In this document: positions 19,985 through 28,416 of the stretch, piece after piece | Layout: each line of letters starts with the position of its first letter | Numbering within the stretch: the first letter of the stretch is position 1 | Assembly (NCBI RefSeq): GCF_030732985.1 | Contig: NZ_JASHJX010000014.1 | Span: 17,086-81,085, forward strand | Length of the DNA: 64,000 nucleotides | Source of the DNA: Nioella sp. MMSF_3534 | GTDB taxonomy: Bacteria > Pseudomonadota > Alphaproteobacteria > Rhodobacterales > Rhodobacteraceae | Direction of reading: 5' to 3' | Made by a program: the position numbers and the translations under genes | The notes under the pieces: model-generated | The model's input: the letters and a program-made list of their open reading frames with translations, nothing else | What the model was told of the DNA's origin: nothing | The model's database searches: none

Positions 19985-20812
19985 TTAGCTTTTTGATTGT
20001 GTTTGTGAAATCACCGGGAATTCCGCGTCGTCGGGCACATCGGTGATCAGCATGTGGCCCGGTTTGTGGGTGATGCAGAGCGGCAGCTTCGCGCGGGTGA
20101 CGGCCACTTGCGGGGTCACGCCACAGGCCCAGAAGGTGGGGATATGGCCCGGCGGCACCGGGACAGGATCGCCCCATTCCGGGCGGGTCACGTCCGCGAT
20201 GCCGATCTTCGCCGGATCGCCCCAATGGACCGGCGCGCCATGGCCGAGCGGGTAGCGACCGGACACTTCGATGGCCAGCGCCAACTGATCCTCCGGGATC
20301 GCGCGCATACTGACCACCATGGCCCCGCCGAACGGCCCGGCGGGCACGGTTTGAACGGAGGAACGGAACATCGGTACGGTGCGGTCATTGTCGATATGCC
20401 ACATGGCGATGCCCTCGGCCTGCAGCGCCTGTTCAAAGGTGAAGGAACAGCCGAGCGCGAAGCCAACCAGGTCATCGGTCCAGATATCCGAGATATCGGT
20501 GGCGGACCCGCTGAGTTGCCCGTTGCGATAGATGTTATAGGCGGGAACATCCGTCCGAAGATCCAGATCATGGCCGAGCGTTGTCAGCATCGGATTGCCG
20601 GTGTCGGAGACGCCCACCAGAGGGCAGGGCTTGGGATTGCGCTGGCAGAAGCGCATGAAATCGAGCGCATAGGTCTTCGGCATGATCGCAAGGTTGGCCT
20701 GAAGATACCCACCCCCCAGACCAGCCGTATGGGAGGCATAGTCGCCCGCCCGGATCGCGGCCCGAACCTCCGGCAGGGGTTTGTGTTTCAGCAGGCCATG
20801 AGTCGTGTTCAA
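19985..20812 (-). CDS. DUF1445 / D-glutamate cyclase-like protein (putative hydro-lyase)
   Basis: A 275-residue cytoplasmic protein of the DUF1445 family, annotated variously as 'putative hydro-lyase'. Family stretches include GGYLQANLAIMPKTYALDFMRFC and VGVSDTGNPML. The related mammalian enzyme interconverts D-glutamate and 5-oxo-D-proline. In Bacillus the homologue ycsI lies in the pxpABC 5-oxoprolinase locus. The start is a TTG (TTG AAC ACG) with a strong GGAGGA seven bases upstream; no ATG gives the family N terminus. First gene of the operon with the TRAP genes and oxoprolinase. Likely role: feeding D-glutamate or the D-isomer of 5-oxoproline into the oxoprolinase step. Confidence 0.85.
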   Translation of the reverse strand: MNTTHGLLKHKPLPEVRAAIRAGDYASHTAGLGGGYLQANLAIMPKTYALDFMRFCQRNPKPCPLVGVSDTGNPMLTTLGHDLDLRTDVPAYNIYRNGQLSGSATDISDIWTDDLVGFALGCSFTFEQALQAEGIAMWHIDNDRTVPMFRSSVQTVPAGPFGGAMVVSMRAIPEDQLALAIEVSGRYPLGHGAPVHWGDPAKIGIADVTRPEWGDPVPVPPGHIPTFWACGVTPQVAVTRAKLPLCITHKPGHMLITDVPDDAEFPVISQTQSKS

Positions 20813-20884
20813 GGTCGGGTCCTCCGGTTGGGAGGAGTATCGAAAGCCAGTCCGATAAGATCAAATTGAATGATTTTTGAAATA

Positions 20885-20905
20885 GTGATTATAAAATTTT
20901 ATCAC
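20885..20905. promoter_or_regulatory. AT-rich near-palindrome upstream of the DUF1445-TRAP-oxoprolinase operon
   Basis: The 89-base gap before the operon is unusually AT-rich for this genome. It contains a 12-bp perfect palindrome ATAAAATTTTAT (20891-20902) framed by GTGAT (20885-20889) and ATCAC (20901-20905). It could be a regulator site or promoter element for the operon, and it overlaps the LysR gene's stop codon. Confidence 0.45.
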
Positions 20906-21795
20906 CCTGCAAAGTCCCGCGCCACGTTCTGCGCGATATGGGCGGCGGTTTCGACGATGTGGCTTTTGGGATCGCCAAGGAATGACGCGGAAAAGCGCAA
21001 GGGGCTTGGCACCCAACCGGGGTCGAACTCCCTTATGCGACCCGCATTGACCATTGGCGCCCCAAGCGTGCGAGGCAGGGCGGCAACGCCCAGACCGGCC
21101 TCGACCAACCGGAAACAGGCCGACAAGGACGAGGAGGGAAAGGTCGAAACCTGCGGTCCGACCCGCGCGGCCAGTTCCGCCTTCAACTCCCGGAAGGGGC
21201 GGGTGTTGCGGGCATAGGTGATCACCGGTTTCAGCAGGAACCCGGCGGGACCTTCGGGGGGATCATCGGCCCCCGAAGCACAATACCACGCAAGGTCGAA
21301 AACGGGCAGGTCCACGTTGTCGACGGAGTATTCCGAGATCGGGCCAAGCAGGATGGCAAGGTCGATCTCGCGGTTCAGCAGGTCGGCGCGCAGGTTCATC
21401 GAGATATCCACGTTGATCTCGATATCGAGCGTCGGATAGCGATGGTGCAGGGCGGCCACGAATTCCGGCAGCCAGCATTGGGCGATGGTTTCAGACACGC
21501 CAAGGCGCAAGTGGCCTTCGACGCCCGCCGGGTCCATCACGTCGCGGCCCACCCGTTCGGCCAGTTGCTCCATCTGTTCGGCATATTGCACCAGCAGATC
21601 ACCGCGCTTGGTCAGGCGAACGCCATTGGCGGTGCGCTCGAACAGTTCGGCCCCGAGCGAGGCTTCGAGGTTCTTGATCCGCGTCGTGACCGCCGGTTGG
21701 GTGATGTTCAGAACCTCGGCCGCCTTGCGGATGCCCCCCATGCGCACGACGGCGAGGAAGGTGTGCAGCTGGTCGAGGTTCAGTCGGGCTTTCAT
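20902..21795 (-). CDS. LysR-family transcriptional regulator (first of two)
   Basis: Regulator of 297 residues. The N-terminal winged helix (LNLDQLHTFLAVVRMGGIRKAAEVLNITQPAVTTRIKNLE) is followed by an effector-binding LysR_substrate domain. I chose the ATG at 21795 because the family helix begins straight after it; another ATG 15 bases upstream is possible, and neither has a strong ribosome site. The gene lies 77 bases after the DUF3726 gene and 89 bases before the DUF1445 operon, all on the minus strand. It could be the last member of the aldehyde dehydrogenase operon, the controller of the oxoprolinase operon, or both. Confidence 0.9.
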   Translation of the reverse strand: MKARLNLDQLHTFLAVVRMGGIRKAAEVLNITQPAVTTRIKNLEASLGAELFERTANGVRLTKRGDLLVQYAEQMEQLAERVGRDVMDPAGVEGHLRLGVSETIAQCWLPEFVAALHHRYPTLDIEINVDISMNLRADLLNREIDLAILLGPISEYSVDNVDLPVFDLAWYCASGADDPPEGPAGFLLKPVITYARNTRPFRELKAELAARVGPQVSTFPSSSLSACFRLVEAGLGVAALPRTLGAPMVNAGRIREFDPGWVPSPLRFSASFLGDPKSHIVETAAHIAQNVARDFAG

Positions 21796-21872
21796 CGCGC
21801 TTGCCTGCATGGGGCCGGGGGGTGGCCCGACCCTAAGGCCGGGTCCCCCCGCTTGGCAATGCAAGGCGCGCG

Positions 21873-22508
21873 TCAGTCGTTGTCGGTCAGCCCCGCACCG
21901 GCCCCGGCAAGGCGGCTTTCTTCGGTGGCAGGCGCATAGGTGCGATGCGCGAAGCTGTTGAGGGCCGCCACGGTGTCCGCAGAACAGGCGGACCGCAGCC
22001 CCTCGGCCACGGTGTCCCCTGCCGGATCGACGCCGAACCGGAGGGTTACGGGCGCAGAGACAGGCGAAGGGATGTCTTTCGTTTGGGTCAGGGTTCCCTC
22101 GGGGGACAGGGTGACTGCCGTATCAGCGACCCCGATTCCGACCGTCCGCCCCTGAGCGGTCGCCATCCAGGACAGGAACGGGAGCAGCAGCAGCGGGCTT
22201 GCCAGATCGGGCAGGGTGATCGGGTCTGGGCCGGACCCGGCCATGCCGTCGGCCAGCATCGTGCCCGCAAGGATCGGGCAGGCGGTGCCGTCGGGGGCGG
22301 TCCAGTCGTCGGCATCGGGGGTAAAGCTGGCCAGGTCCTGACCGTCCACGCGCTTCAGGTGGTCAACCAGTGCCTGAGCACCCGGCAGGCCCCGCGCCTC
22401 CAGCCAGCGCACGGCGCGGCCTGCCTCTTCTGCCAGGCCCCAGGAATATCCCGCGCCACGGGCGGCTTTGCGGGACAGGGCTTCGATCTCGTTCAGGGAC
22501 CAGGTCAC
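21873..22508 (-). CDS. DUF3726 family protein
   Basis: A 211-residue cytoplasmic protein that I assign to DUF3726 from its overall pattern; its function is unknown. The N terminus is a helical segment (TWSLNEIEALSRKAARGAGYSWGLAEEAGRAVRWLEARG) that resembles a dimer or docking helix. The middle is strand-rich (GRTVGIGVADTAVTLSPEG), and the C-terminal stretch contains LRSACSADTVAALNSFAHRTYAPATEESR with one Cys and one His. No signal peptide or membrane span. Its start overlaps the stop of the 564-residue gene (ATGA), which usually means two partners of one complex. Presumed role: accessory or catalytic subunit of the unassigned enzyme. Confidence 0.75.
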   Translation of the reverse strand: MTWSLNEIEALSRKAARGAGYSWGLAEEAGRAVRWLEARGLPGAQALVDHLKRVDGQDLASFTPDADDWTAPDGTACPILAGTMLADGMAGSGPDPITLPDLASPLLLLPFLSWMATAQGRTVGIGVADTAVTLSPEGTLTQTKDIPSPVSAPVTLRFGVDPAGDTVAEGLRSACSADTVAALNSFAHRTYAPATEESRLAGAGAGLTDND

Positions 22509-24199
22509 TCTGCGGCCTCCTCTGCCGGGGGGAAGGTCCAGTCATCGGCTTCGCCTTCCGCCAGATCACCGGGGAAGGGGGCGTGCTGGAACATGTTGAT
22601 GCGCACCCAACGGTCCGAGCGCGGATCGAAATGCACGGCCCCGAAAAAGGCCAGCTTGGCGCGCAGCAGATCAATCGGCAGCAGGCCCGCGCCGATGGTG
22701 TTGTCGCGGATCTCGGCATAGGGGAAGCGGGCTGCAATCTGCGCTCGGCGGGCGATGTGGCGATGTTCAGGATGATCCATCAGGAAGCGGGCCACGGTCC
22801 CGGCATTGCTGGCCAGCAGATCGGCATGCATCCGGGCGGCATCGCGACCGGGGCAAAGCGGCAGTTCGTAGGGTTCCACCGGTTCGGCAAAGCGGTCGCC
22901 AAGGCGCGGTTCCAGCTTCTCCTCGGAGGTGTACCACACGTTTTCCTGCGCGGCCTGTGCCGTCCAGTCGATGGTCAGTGCGAAGCCGTATATATCTTCC
23001 ACGTGAGCGCGGAACTCATCGAGCGGCATGGTGCCGTCAATCCGCGTCGGCGCGGCTTCATCGGCGGCCATATCGTCGGCCAGCCCATCCACCAGATCGC
23101 CATGCGGTTCCAGCAGCAGCGAGACAAGCTGCTCCTGTCCTTCTAGGGTCAGATTGGCTTCCCCCCATTCCCACAGCGCGTTCCATGGCTGCGGGCCGGA
23201 CAGGTCGGTCTCAGCCAGGTGGGTTGCAAGCGCATCCATGTCGCGGCGAAGATCGGCCAGCTTGCGTTGCTGGATCGGGTGTTCCGAATGCCAGTCCTGC
23301 GCATTGATCTGGGCGCGACGGGTGAAGCTGCGCACAGCCTCGGCCGTGCCGGGCAGCGCCGAGGGCAACGAGCGGACGCGTGCCAGCGCCTCTTCCCGCG
23401 CGGCGATCCAGTTGTTCAGCAGGACCGGATGATTGATCAGATAGGGCGCCATGCCAAGCCCGGTGGAATTGCCAATCCCGAAACGGCGACGGAGCGCGGG
23501 GGCCAGCGTAATGGCGGTTTCGGGGCTGCGCACTCGGGCCATGTGTTCCACAAGGTCCATCACGAAGGCGCGGGTCAGAAAGACGCTCAGCATCTCGACC
23601 TGGAAGGGTGCGTGGAATTCGGGTCGGTCGGCGGTCTTCTCTCGATCCGCCGCGCCCAGTTTGCCGGAACCATAGACGGCGGTCGTACGCATCAGATAGC
23701 CCACATCGGCCACACGGGCCTCATCGGGCTGCTGGCCAGCGGCCAAAGCCTCGACCACATGATCCCAGAGCCGCACAGACCGGTTGGCGCGGCTGACCGA
23801 GAGGGAAGTGTCATCGACCCGGCCCGCCTCCTGCAGCGGAATATTGGCGCGCAGGCGTTCAATTTCTGCCCGGTCCGGGATGCCATCGTAGAGCGTAAAG
23901 GTCGCGTCCCATTCGGTGGCGATCACCCGGTCGGACCGTTTCTCGGGCGGCAGATCATTGGCGAAGGCGACCAGTGAATAGCTGTGATCGGGGCCATGGG
24001 CGGTATAGACGGCGTGACCAACGCCCTTGGCGTCCACCTCGAATTCACGACGCTCGAACCGCCAGTTCTCGGCCTTCAGGCGGCGCAGAAGGACCCGCAT
24101 GAAGGACAGGCGACACTGGTGGAAGGACCCCATGCGCGCCAGGGTCATCACCGTGTTCGGGTCGCGCGGGGCGATAGTGTCGGTGTCTGTCTGGGTCAT
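22505..24199 (-). CDS. Large conserved protein of unknown function, coupled to DUF3726
   Basis: A 564-residue soluble protein that I cannot assign to any known fold or enzyme class. The ATG at 24199 has GGAGGA at good distance; a longer reading adds a non-convincing leader. Notable segments are an N-terminal helix rich in Arg (GSFHQCRLSFMRVLLRRLK), a central region with GIGNSTGLGMAPYLINHPVL (around residue 265-285) and conserved-looking Trp/His residues in the C-terminal third (SDRWVRINMFQHAPFP). No Rossmann GxGxxG, CxxC pair, Rieske or P-loop motif is visible. It lies in an operon with an aldehyde dehydrogenase, BCCT transporter and M19 homologue, so a catalytic role in breakdown of the imported compound is the leading idea. 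Confidence 0.8.
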   Translation of the reverse strand: MTQTDTDTIAPRDPNTVMTLARMGSFHQCRLSFMRVLLRRLKAENWRFERREFEVDAKGVGHAVYTAHGPDHSYSLVAFANDLPPEKRSDRVIATEWDATFTLYDGIPDRAEIERLRANIPLQEAGRVDDTSLSVSRANRSVRLWDHVVEALAAGQQPDEARVADVGYLMRTTAVYGSGKLGAADREKTADRPEFHAPFQVEMLSVFLTRAFVMDLVEHMARVRSPETAITLAPALRRRFGIGNSTGLGMAPYLINHPVLLNNWIAAREEALARVRSLPSALPGTAEAVRSFTRRAQINAQDWHSEHPIQQRKLADLRRDMDALATHLAETDLSGPQPWNALWEWGEANLTLEGQEQLVSLLLEPHGDLVDGLADDMAADEAAPTRIDGTMPLDEFRAHVEDIYGFALTIDWTAQAAQENVWYTSEEKLEPRLGDRFAEPVEPYELPLCPGRDAARMHADLLASNAGTVARFLMDHPEHRHIARRAQIAARFPYAEIRDNTIGAGLLPIDLLRAKLAFFGAVHFDPRSDRWVRINMFQHAPFPGDLAEGEADDWTFPPAEEAAE

Positions 24200-24233
24200 A
24201 TGGGGTCCTCCTTCCCGTGAGTTGTTCTGTGGT

Positions 24234-24259
24234 GGCGGCCCCAACAGCTCGGGACCGCC
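24234..24259 (-). other. Hairpin in the gap between the BCCT gene and the unknown 564-residue gene
   Basis: Complementary arms GGCGGCCCC (24234-24242) and GGGACCGCC (24251-24259) with one wobble pair and an 8-base loop. No T run follows in the direction of transcription, so it looks more like an mRNA-stability or processing element than a full terminator. Confidence 0.45.
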
Positions 24260-24269
24260 GGTGGTTTCG

Positions 24270-25817
24270 TCAGCTGCGCCCCTTGGCCAGCGTGATCCTG
24301 AGCGCGTCCCAGAGCGAGGGCAGCAGCACCAGAGACACCGGCACGGCGGTGACGACGATGAAGCTTTGCAGTTTCCCGATGGTGCCCGAGCCGGTGTAGA
24401 TCAGGATCAGCGCCATCACCCCCATGGCCACGCCCCAGAAGACGCGGACGGGCAGGGCGGGCTTGTCCTCGTTCGACATGGCAACCGAGATCACATAGGT
24501 CATCGAGTCGCCCGTGGTGGCCACGAAGACCGTGGTCAGGATCAGGAACAGCACCGAGACGATGAAGCCCATGGGCAGTTGCTGGGTGATGGCCAGCAGC
24601 GCGGCGGGCAGGTTGAAGCCCTCGAATGCGGTCGAGACGGAACCGGGGGTTTCCAGCTCGAACCACAGCCCGGTGCCGCCCACGATGGTGAACCAGAAAT
24701 TGGTCACGATGGGGGCGACGATGGCCAGCATGATCACGATCGAGCGGATCGACCGGCCCCGGCTGACACGGGCGATGAACATCGCCATCAGCGGCCCGTA
24801 GCCCAGGAACCAACCCCAGAAGAACACCGTCCACCAGCCAAGCCAGCCTGCCTCACCAAAGAGCCCCGCATCGCCGCGATGCAGCGCCATCGGGATGAAA
24901 TCGGTGATGTAGGTGGTGAAGCCGCCAAAGAAGCTGGAAAAGATGAAACCGGTGGGGCCCGCGATCAGCATGAAGGCCAGCAGAACGCCCGCCAGGATCA
25001 CGTTGAACCGGCTGAGGATCTGGATGCCCTTGGACAGGCCCGACATGGCCGACGCGGTGTAAAGCGCCACAAGGCCAAGGATCACAACCGCCTGGGTGGC
25101 AAAGCTGTCGGGAATGCCGAACAGCGCGTTCAGCCCATAGCTGACCTGCAGGCCCAGAAAGCCGATGGGGCCAACGGTGCCCGCCACAACCGCGATGATG
25201 CAGGACGCATCGGCAATCAGCCCGATGGGGCCATTGATCGCGCGGTCGCCAAACAGCGGATAGAGCAGCGTGCGCGGGGCCAGCGGCAGGCCCTTTTCAT
25301 AGTGGTAATGCATCAGCATGACCGTGGTCAGCGCGCCAAGGATGGCCCAGGCCAGGAAACCCCAATGCATGAAGGATTGGGCCATGGCAGGGGCCACATC
25401 GGCCGCCGTTCCACCCTCGCCGCCGAAATGGGGCGGGGAATAGAGGAAATGCGCCATCGGCTCGGCTGCGGCCCAGAAGACACCGCCGCCTGCCAGAAGC
25501 GTGCACATGATCATCGCGCCCCACTGGAACACGGGGAATTCAGGCGCGGTCAGGCCGCCCATCAGGGCCTTGCCACCGGGAAGGACAACCAGCACGAGGC
25601 CGATCACGAACGTGGCGAGCAGAAGGATCTGCCAGTAGAGCCCGAAGAAGCGGGCCGACCAGGCAAAGCCGGTATCGACAAGGCTCGACAGCAGGTCGAG
25701 GTCGAAAAGCGCGATCAGGCAGAAGATCGCGATAAAGCCGCCGGTGATGATGAAGAGCGGCTTGTTGATATGCCCCAACCCGCTGCTGGCGGTCTGTGGA
25801 GCGGTTGCGTCGGTCAT
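24270..25817 (-). CDS. BCCT-family transporter for a betaine-like compound
   Basis: Secondary transporter, 515 residues, of the betaine/carnitine/choline family. The ATG at 25817 gives the normal N terminus, and about 12 hydrophobic spans follow. The span-8 signature reads WWTVFFWGWFLGYGP followed by LMAMFIARVSRGRSIR, which is the BCCT hallmark. Compared with BetP's aromatic box, one Trp is kept and two positions are Phe and Tyr. The cage for a quaternary ammonium is therefore retained in altered form, which may mean an aromatic or cyclic ligand. The C-terminal tail is short, without the long osmosensing extension of BetP, which suggests a nutrient rather than osmoprotection role. Confidence 0.92.
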   Translation of the reverse strand: MTDATAPQTASSGLGHINKPLFIITGGFIAIFCLIALFDLDLLSSLVDTGFAWSARFFGLYWQILLLATFVIGLVLVVLPGGKALMGGLTAPEFPVFQWGAMIMCTLLAGGGVFWAAAEPMAHFLYSPPHFGGEGGTAADVAPAMAQSFMHWGFLAWAILGALTTVMLMHYHYEKGLPLAPRTLLYPLFGDRAINGPIGLIADASCIIAVVAGTVGPIGFLGLQVSYGLNALFGIPDSFATQAVVILGLVALYTASAMSGLSKGIQILSRFNVILAGVLLAFMLIAGPTGFIFSSFFGGFTTYITDFIPMALHRGDAGLFGEAGWLGWWTVFFWGWFLGYGPLMAMFIARVSRGRSIRSIVIMLAIVAPIVTNFWFTIVGGTGLWFELETPGSVSTAFEGFNLPAALLAITQQLPMGFIVSVLFLILTTVFVATTGDSMTYVISVAMSNEDKPALPVRVFWGVAMGVMALILIYTGSGTIGKLQSFIVVTAVPVSLVLLPSLWDALRITLAKGRS

Positions 25818-25887
25818 TCTGTCCTCCCTCGCGAATAACCGTGGGTGCCTTGGCTGCACAGAATGCAGCGCGGGCGCAGTCCGGCCA

Positions 25888-26865
25888 TCAGGCCGGGGTG
25901 AAGTTTTCCTTGAAGAACCGGTGCCAGTTGCCGCCCATCAGGCCCGCGACCTCCTCGTCGCTGAAGCCCTTGGCGCTGAGGCCCGCTTCGATATTTCCGA
26001 AATCGCGGTTGTCGCCGAACCAATCGGGCATGGGCGGGAAACCGGGCGCGGCGGCGCTGCCCTCGCCATAGTCGATTTCCTTGGTCCAGCGGCCCACGCG
26101 CATCCATTCCACGATACTGTCGGGCTGATCCTGACAGAGGTCGCTGCCAATGCCGAAGTGTTCGACGCCGAACCGTTCGGCGGCGTCCGCAATCATGGAA
26201 CAGAAGCTGTCCAGCGTGCAGGCGGACTTGTCCTTGAGGTGATGGGGATAGAGCGAGAAGCCCATCATGCCGCCGTTTTCGGTCACCGCGCGCACCACGT
26301 CGTCGCGCTTGTTGCGAAGCGCAGGCTGCCAGCTGTGCAGGTTGGCGTGGGTGATCGTGATGGGCCGGGTGCTGACCTCTGCCGCTTCGATGGTGGACCG
26401 GTCGGCGCTGTGGCTCATGTCGATGACCAGGCCCACGCGGTTCATCTCCTTGATGACCTGCTTGCCCATACGGGTCAGCCCCGGATCTTCCGCCTCATAG
26501 CAGCCCGTCGCCAGCAGCGACTGGTTGTTGTAGCTCAGCTGCATGAACCGCGCGCCGAGCTTGTGCCAGACTTCGACGAGGCCGATATCGTCCTCGATCG
26601 GGCTGGGGTTCTGGAAGCCGAAGAAGATCGCGGTGCGCCCGGTTTCGCGGGCTTTTTCCACATCGCTGGCCCACTGCCCGTGAAAGATCAGATCCGGGAA
26701 CTGCTCGAACCAGCGGTTCCATTTCTCGACATTCAGAACCGTCTCGCGGAAATTCTCGTGATAGGCGATGGTGACATGAACCGCGTCCACGCCACCTTCG
26801 CGCATCTGCCGGAAGATCTTTTCCGACCAGTTTGCATATTGCAGGCAGTCGATCCGATAGGTCAT
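25888..26865 (-). CDS. M19 (renal/membrane dipeptidase) family protein with altered metal site
   Basis: A 325-residue TIM-barrel hydrolase of the peptidase M19 family. The late His motifs are kept (VIDMSHSADRS and ITITHANLHSW). The N-terminal HxD metal pair that normally follows 'ID' is replaced (IDCLQYANW), and the bridging-Glu region reads FGFQN instead of the usual EG form. Three of five usual ligands appear lost, so ordinary two-zinc dipeptidase activity is doubtful. Related proteins with this N terminus, as I recall, sit near dimethylglycine and betaine genes in pseudomonads. The start overlaps the aldehyde dehydrogenase stop (ATGA); the BCCT gene follows 70 bases later. Probable role: hydrolase or lyase on an intermediate of the imported compound. 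Confidence 0.85.
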   Translation of the reverse strand: MTYRIDCLQYANWSEKIFRQMREGGVDAVHVTIAYHENFRETVLNVEKWNRWFEQFPDLIFHGQWASDVEKARETGRTAIFFGFQNPSPIEDDIGLVEVWHKLGARFMQLSYNNQSLLATGCYEAEDPGLTRMGKQVIKEMNRVGLVIDMSHSADRSTIEAAEVSTRPITITHANLHSWQPALRNKRDDVVRAVTENGGMMGFSLYPHHLKDKSACTLDSFCSMIADAAERFGVEHFGIGSDLCQDQPDSIVEWMRVGRWTKEIDYGEGSAAAPGFPPMPDWFGDNRDFGNIEAGLSAKGFSDEEVAGLMGGNWHRFFKENFTPA

Positions 26866-28313
26866 TCCGGTGCCCCCGCAGAGATATAGGCGGTCTTCAC
26901 CGTGGTGTAGAATTCCGCCGCCGTCCGGCCCTGTTCACGGGGGCCATAGCTGCTGTCGCCGCGCCCGCCGAAGGGCACGTGATAGTCGGTGCCGGCTGTG
27001 GGCAGGTTGACGGTGACAACGCCGGTGCGGGCGTTGCGGCGGAAATGGGTGGCGCGCGCTATAGAGCGGGTGACGATGCCGGATGTCAGGCCGAAATTCG
27101 TGTCGTTGACGGTGGCCAGCGCCTCGTCATAGCTGCCCACCTTGATGACGGAGGTGAGCGGCGCGAACATCTCCTCTCGGTTTATCGCCATGTCGTTGCG
27201 GGTGTTCAGGAACACGCCGGGGGACATGTAATAGCCCTCGGTTTCCATGTTCAGGCGCAGGCCACCACAGGCCAGTTCGGCGCCTTCGGATTTGCCGAGG
27301 TCCACATAGGCGAGGTTTTCATCGAGCTGCTGCTGGCTGACCACCGGCCCCATCTGGGTGCCTTCTGCCAGCGCGTGACCCACTTTCATCGCCTTCGCGC
27401 CAGCGACCAGCTTTTCGACAAAGGCATCATGGATGCCCTCATGCACCACAAGACGTGAGGACGCGGTGCATTTCTGACCGGTGCCGCCGAAGGCGCCCCC
27501 AAGGGCCAGCGTCACGGCCAGATCGAGATCAGCGTCATCCATCACGGCGAGCGCGTTCTTCGATCCCATCTCGGCCTGGATCTTGGTGAAGTTCTGCACG
27601 GCAGCGGCGGCGATGCCGCGCCCCACGGGGACAGAGCCGGTGAAGGAAATGGCATTGACGCGCGGGCTTTCCACCAGACGCTGGCCCACGTCGCGGCCCG
27701 CGCCCATGACGAGATTGAAGAGCCCCTTCGGGATGTCCTGGCGGCTGATGATCTCGGTCAGCGCCACGGCACTGGCGGGTGTCGCGTTGGCGGGCTTCCA
27801 GATCACCGCGTTGCCGTAGCACAGCGCGGGTGCGATCTTCCAGGATGCGGTTGCGGTCGGGAAGTTCCAGGGGGAAATCACCGCCACGACGCCCACGGGT
27901 TCGCGGCGCACGTCGATTTCGACGCCCGCGCGGACGCTGTCGGCATTCTCACCCAGTTGCCGCAGGCATTCTGCGGCGTAGTAGGTGAAGAACTGACCGG
28001 CGCGATAGACCTCGCCCTTGCCCTCGGCCAGCGGCTTGCCTTCTTCGCGGGAGAGAAGCGTGCCCAGTTCCTCGGCCCGCGCCATCAGTTCGTTGCCGAT
28101 ATTCATCAGGACGGCCTGCTTGCGTTCCATGCCGTAAGCGGCCCATTCCGCCTGTGCGCGGGTGGCGGCGTCCAGCGCGTCGTCAAGCTGCGTAGCACTC
28201 GCCTGTGTGAACATCCCAACGAGGTCGCTCAGATCCGACGGATTGCGGTTCTCGATCTCGGAAATCCCCGACACCCATTCCCCGGCGATGTAATTCAGCT
28301 TTGTCTCGGTCAT
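26862..28313 (-). CDS. NAD(P)-dependent aldehyde dehydrogenase
   Basis: Oxidises an aldehyde to its acid, 483 residues. Family motifs are in order: VISPWNFPTATASWKIAPAL (cofactor site), FTGSVPVG, the general-base region KIQAEMGSKNALAVMDDADLDLA, the catalytic Cys in FGGTGQKCTASSRLV and the C-terminal FGGRGDSSYGPREQG. The overall look is closest to 2-oxoglutarate-semialdehyde or related semialdehyde dehydrogenases, but the substrate cannot be read off. I chose the ATG at 28313 because AGAGGA lies before it. It is the first gene of the minus-strand operon. A 15-bp palindrome lies about 90 bases upstream. Confidence 0.92.
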   Translation of the reverse strand: MTETKLNYIAGEWVSGISEIENRNPSDLSDLVGMFTQASATQLDDALDAATRAQAEWAAYGMERKQAVLMNIGNELMARAEELGTLLSREEGKPLAEGKGEVYRAGQFFTYYAAECLRQLGENADSVRAGVEIDVRREPVGVVAVISPWNFPTATASWKIAPALCYGNAVIWKPANATPASAVALTEIISRQDIPKGLFNLVMGAGRDVGQRLVESPRVNAISFTGSVPVGRGIAAAAVQNFTKIQAEMGSKNALAVMDDADLDLAVTLALGGAFGGTGQKCTASSRLVVHEGIHDAFVEKLVAGAKAMKVGHALAEGTQMGPVVSQQQLDENLAYVDLGKSEGAELACGGLRLNMETEGYYMSPGVFLNTRNDMAINREEMFAPLTSVIKVGSYDEALATVNDTNFGLTSGIVTRSIARATHFRRNARTGVVTVNLPTAGTDYHVPFGGRGDSSYGPREQGRTAAEFYTTVKTAYISAGAPE

Positions 28314-28400
28314 CTGGCGGTCCTCTTTCTGCGCGCGTGTTAACAGCGGCAGAGGGCCACAGAGAGGAGATTCAGGCAAACGCAAAGAAATTGAATTTGC

Positions 28401-28415
28401 TTCAGCAATGCTGAA
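28401..28415. promoter_or_regulatory. Perfect palindrome upstream of the aldehyde dehydrogenase operon, probable LysR site
   Basis: TTCAGCAATGCTGAA: perfect 7-bp arms around one central base, and it fits the T-N11-A form of LysR boxes. It sits just after the LysR stop and 88 bases before the aldehyde dehydrogenase start. A related site (12 of 15 bases, minus orientation) lies at 29313-29327. Confidence 0.65.
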
Positions 28416-28416
28416 C

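Noticed and set aside
24027..25838. 603-residue plus-strand open frame over the BCCT gene
   Set aside because: Low-complexity Arg/Gly/His-rich translation opposite a clear membrane transporter.
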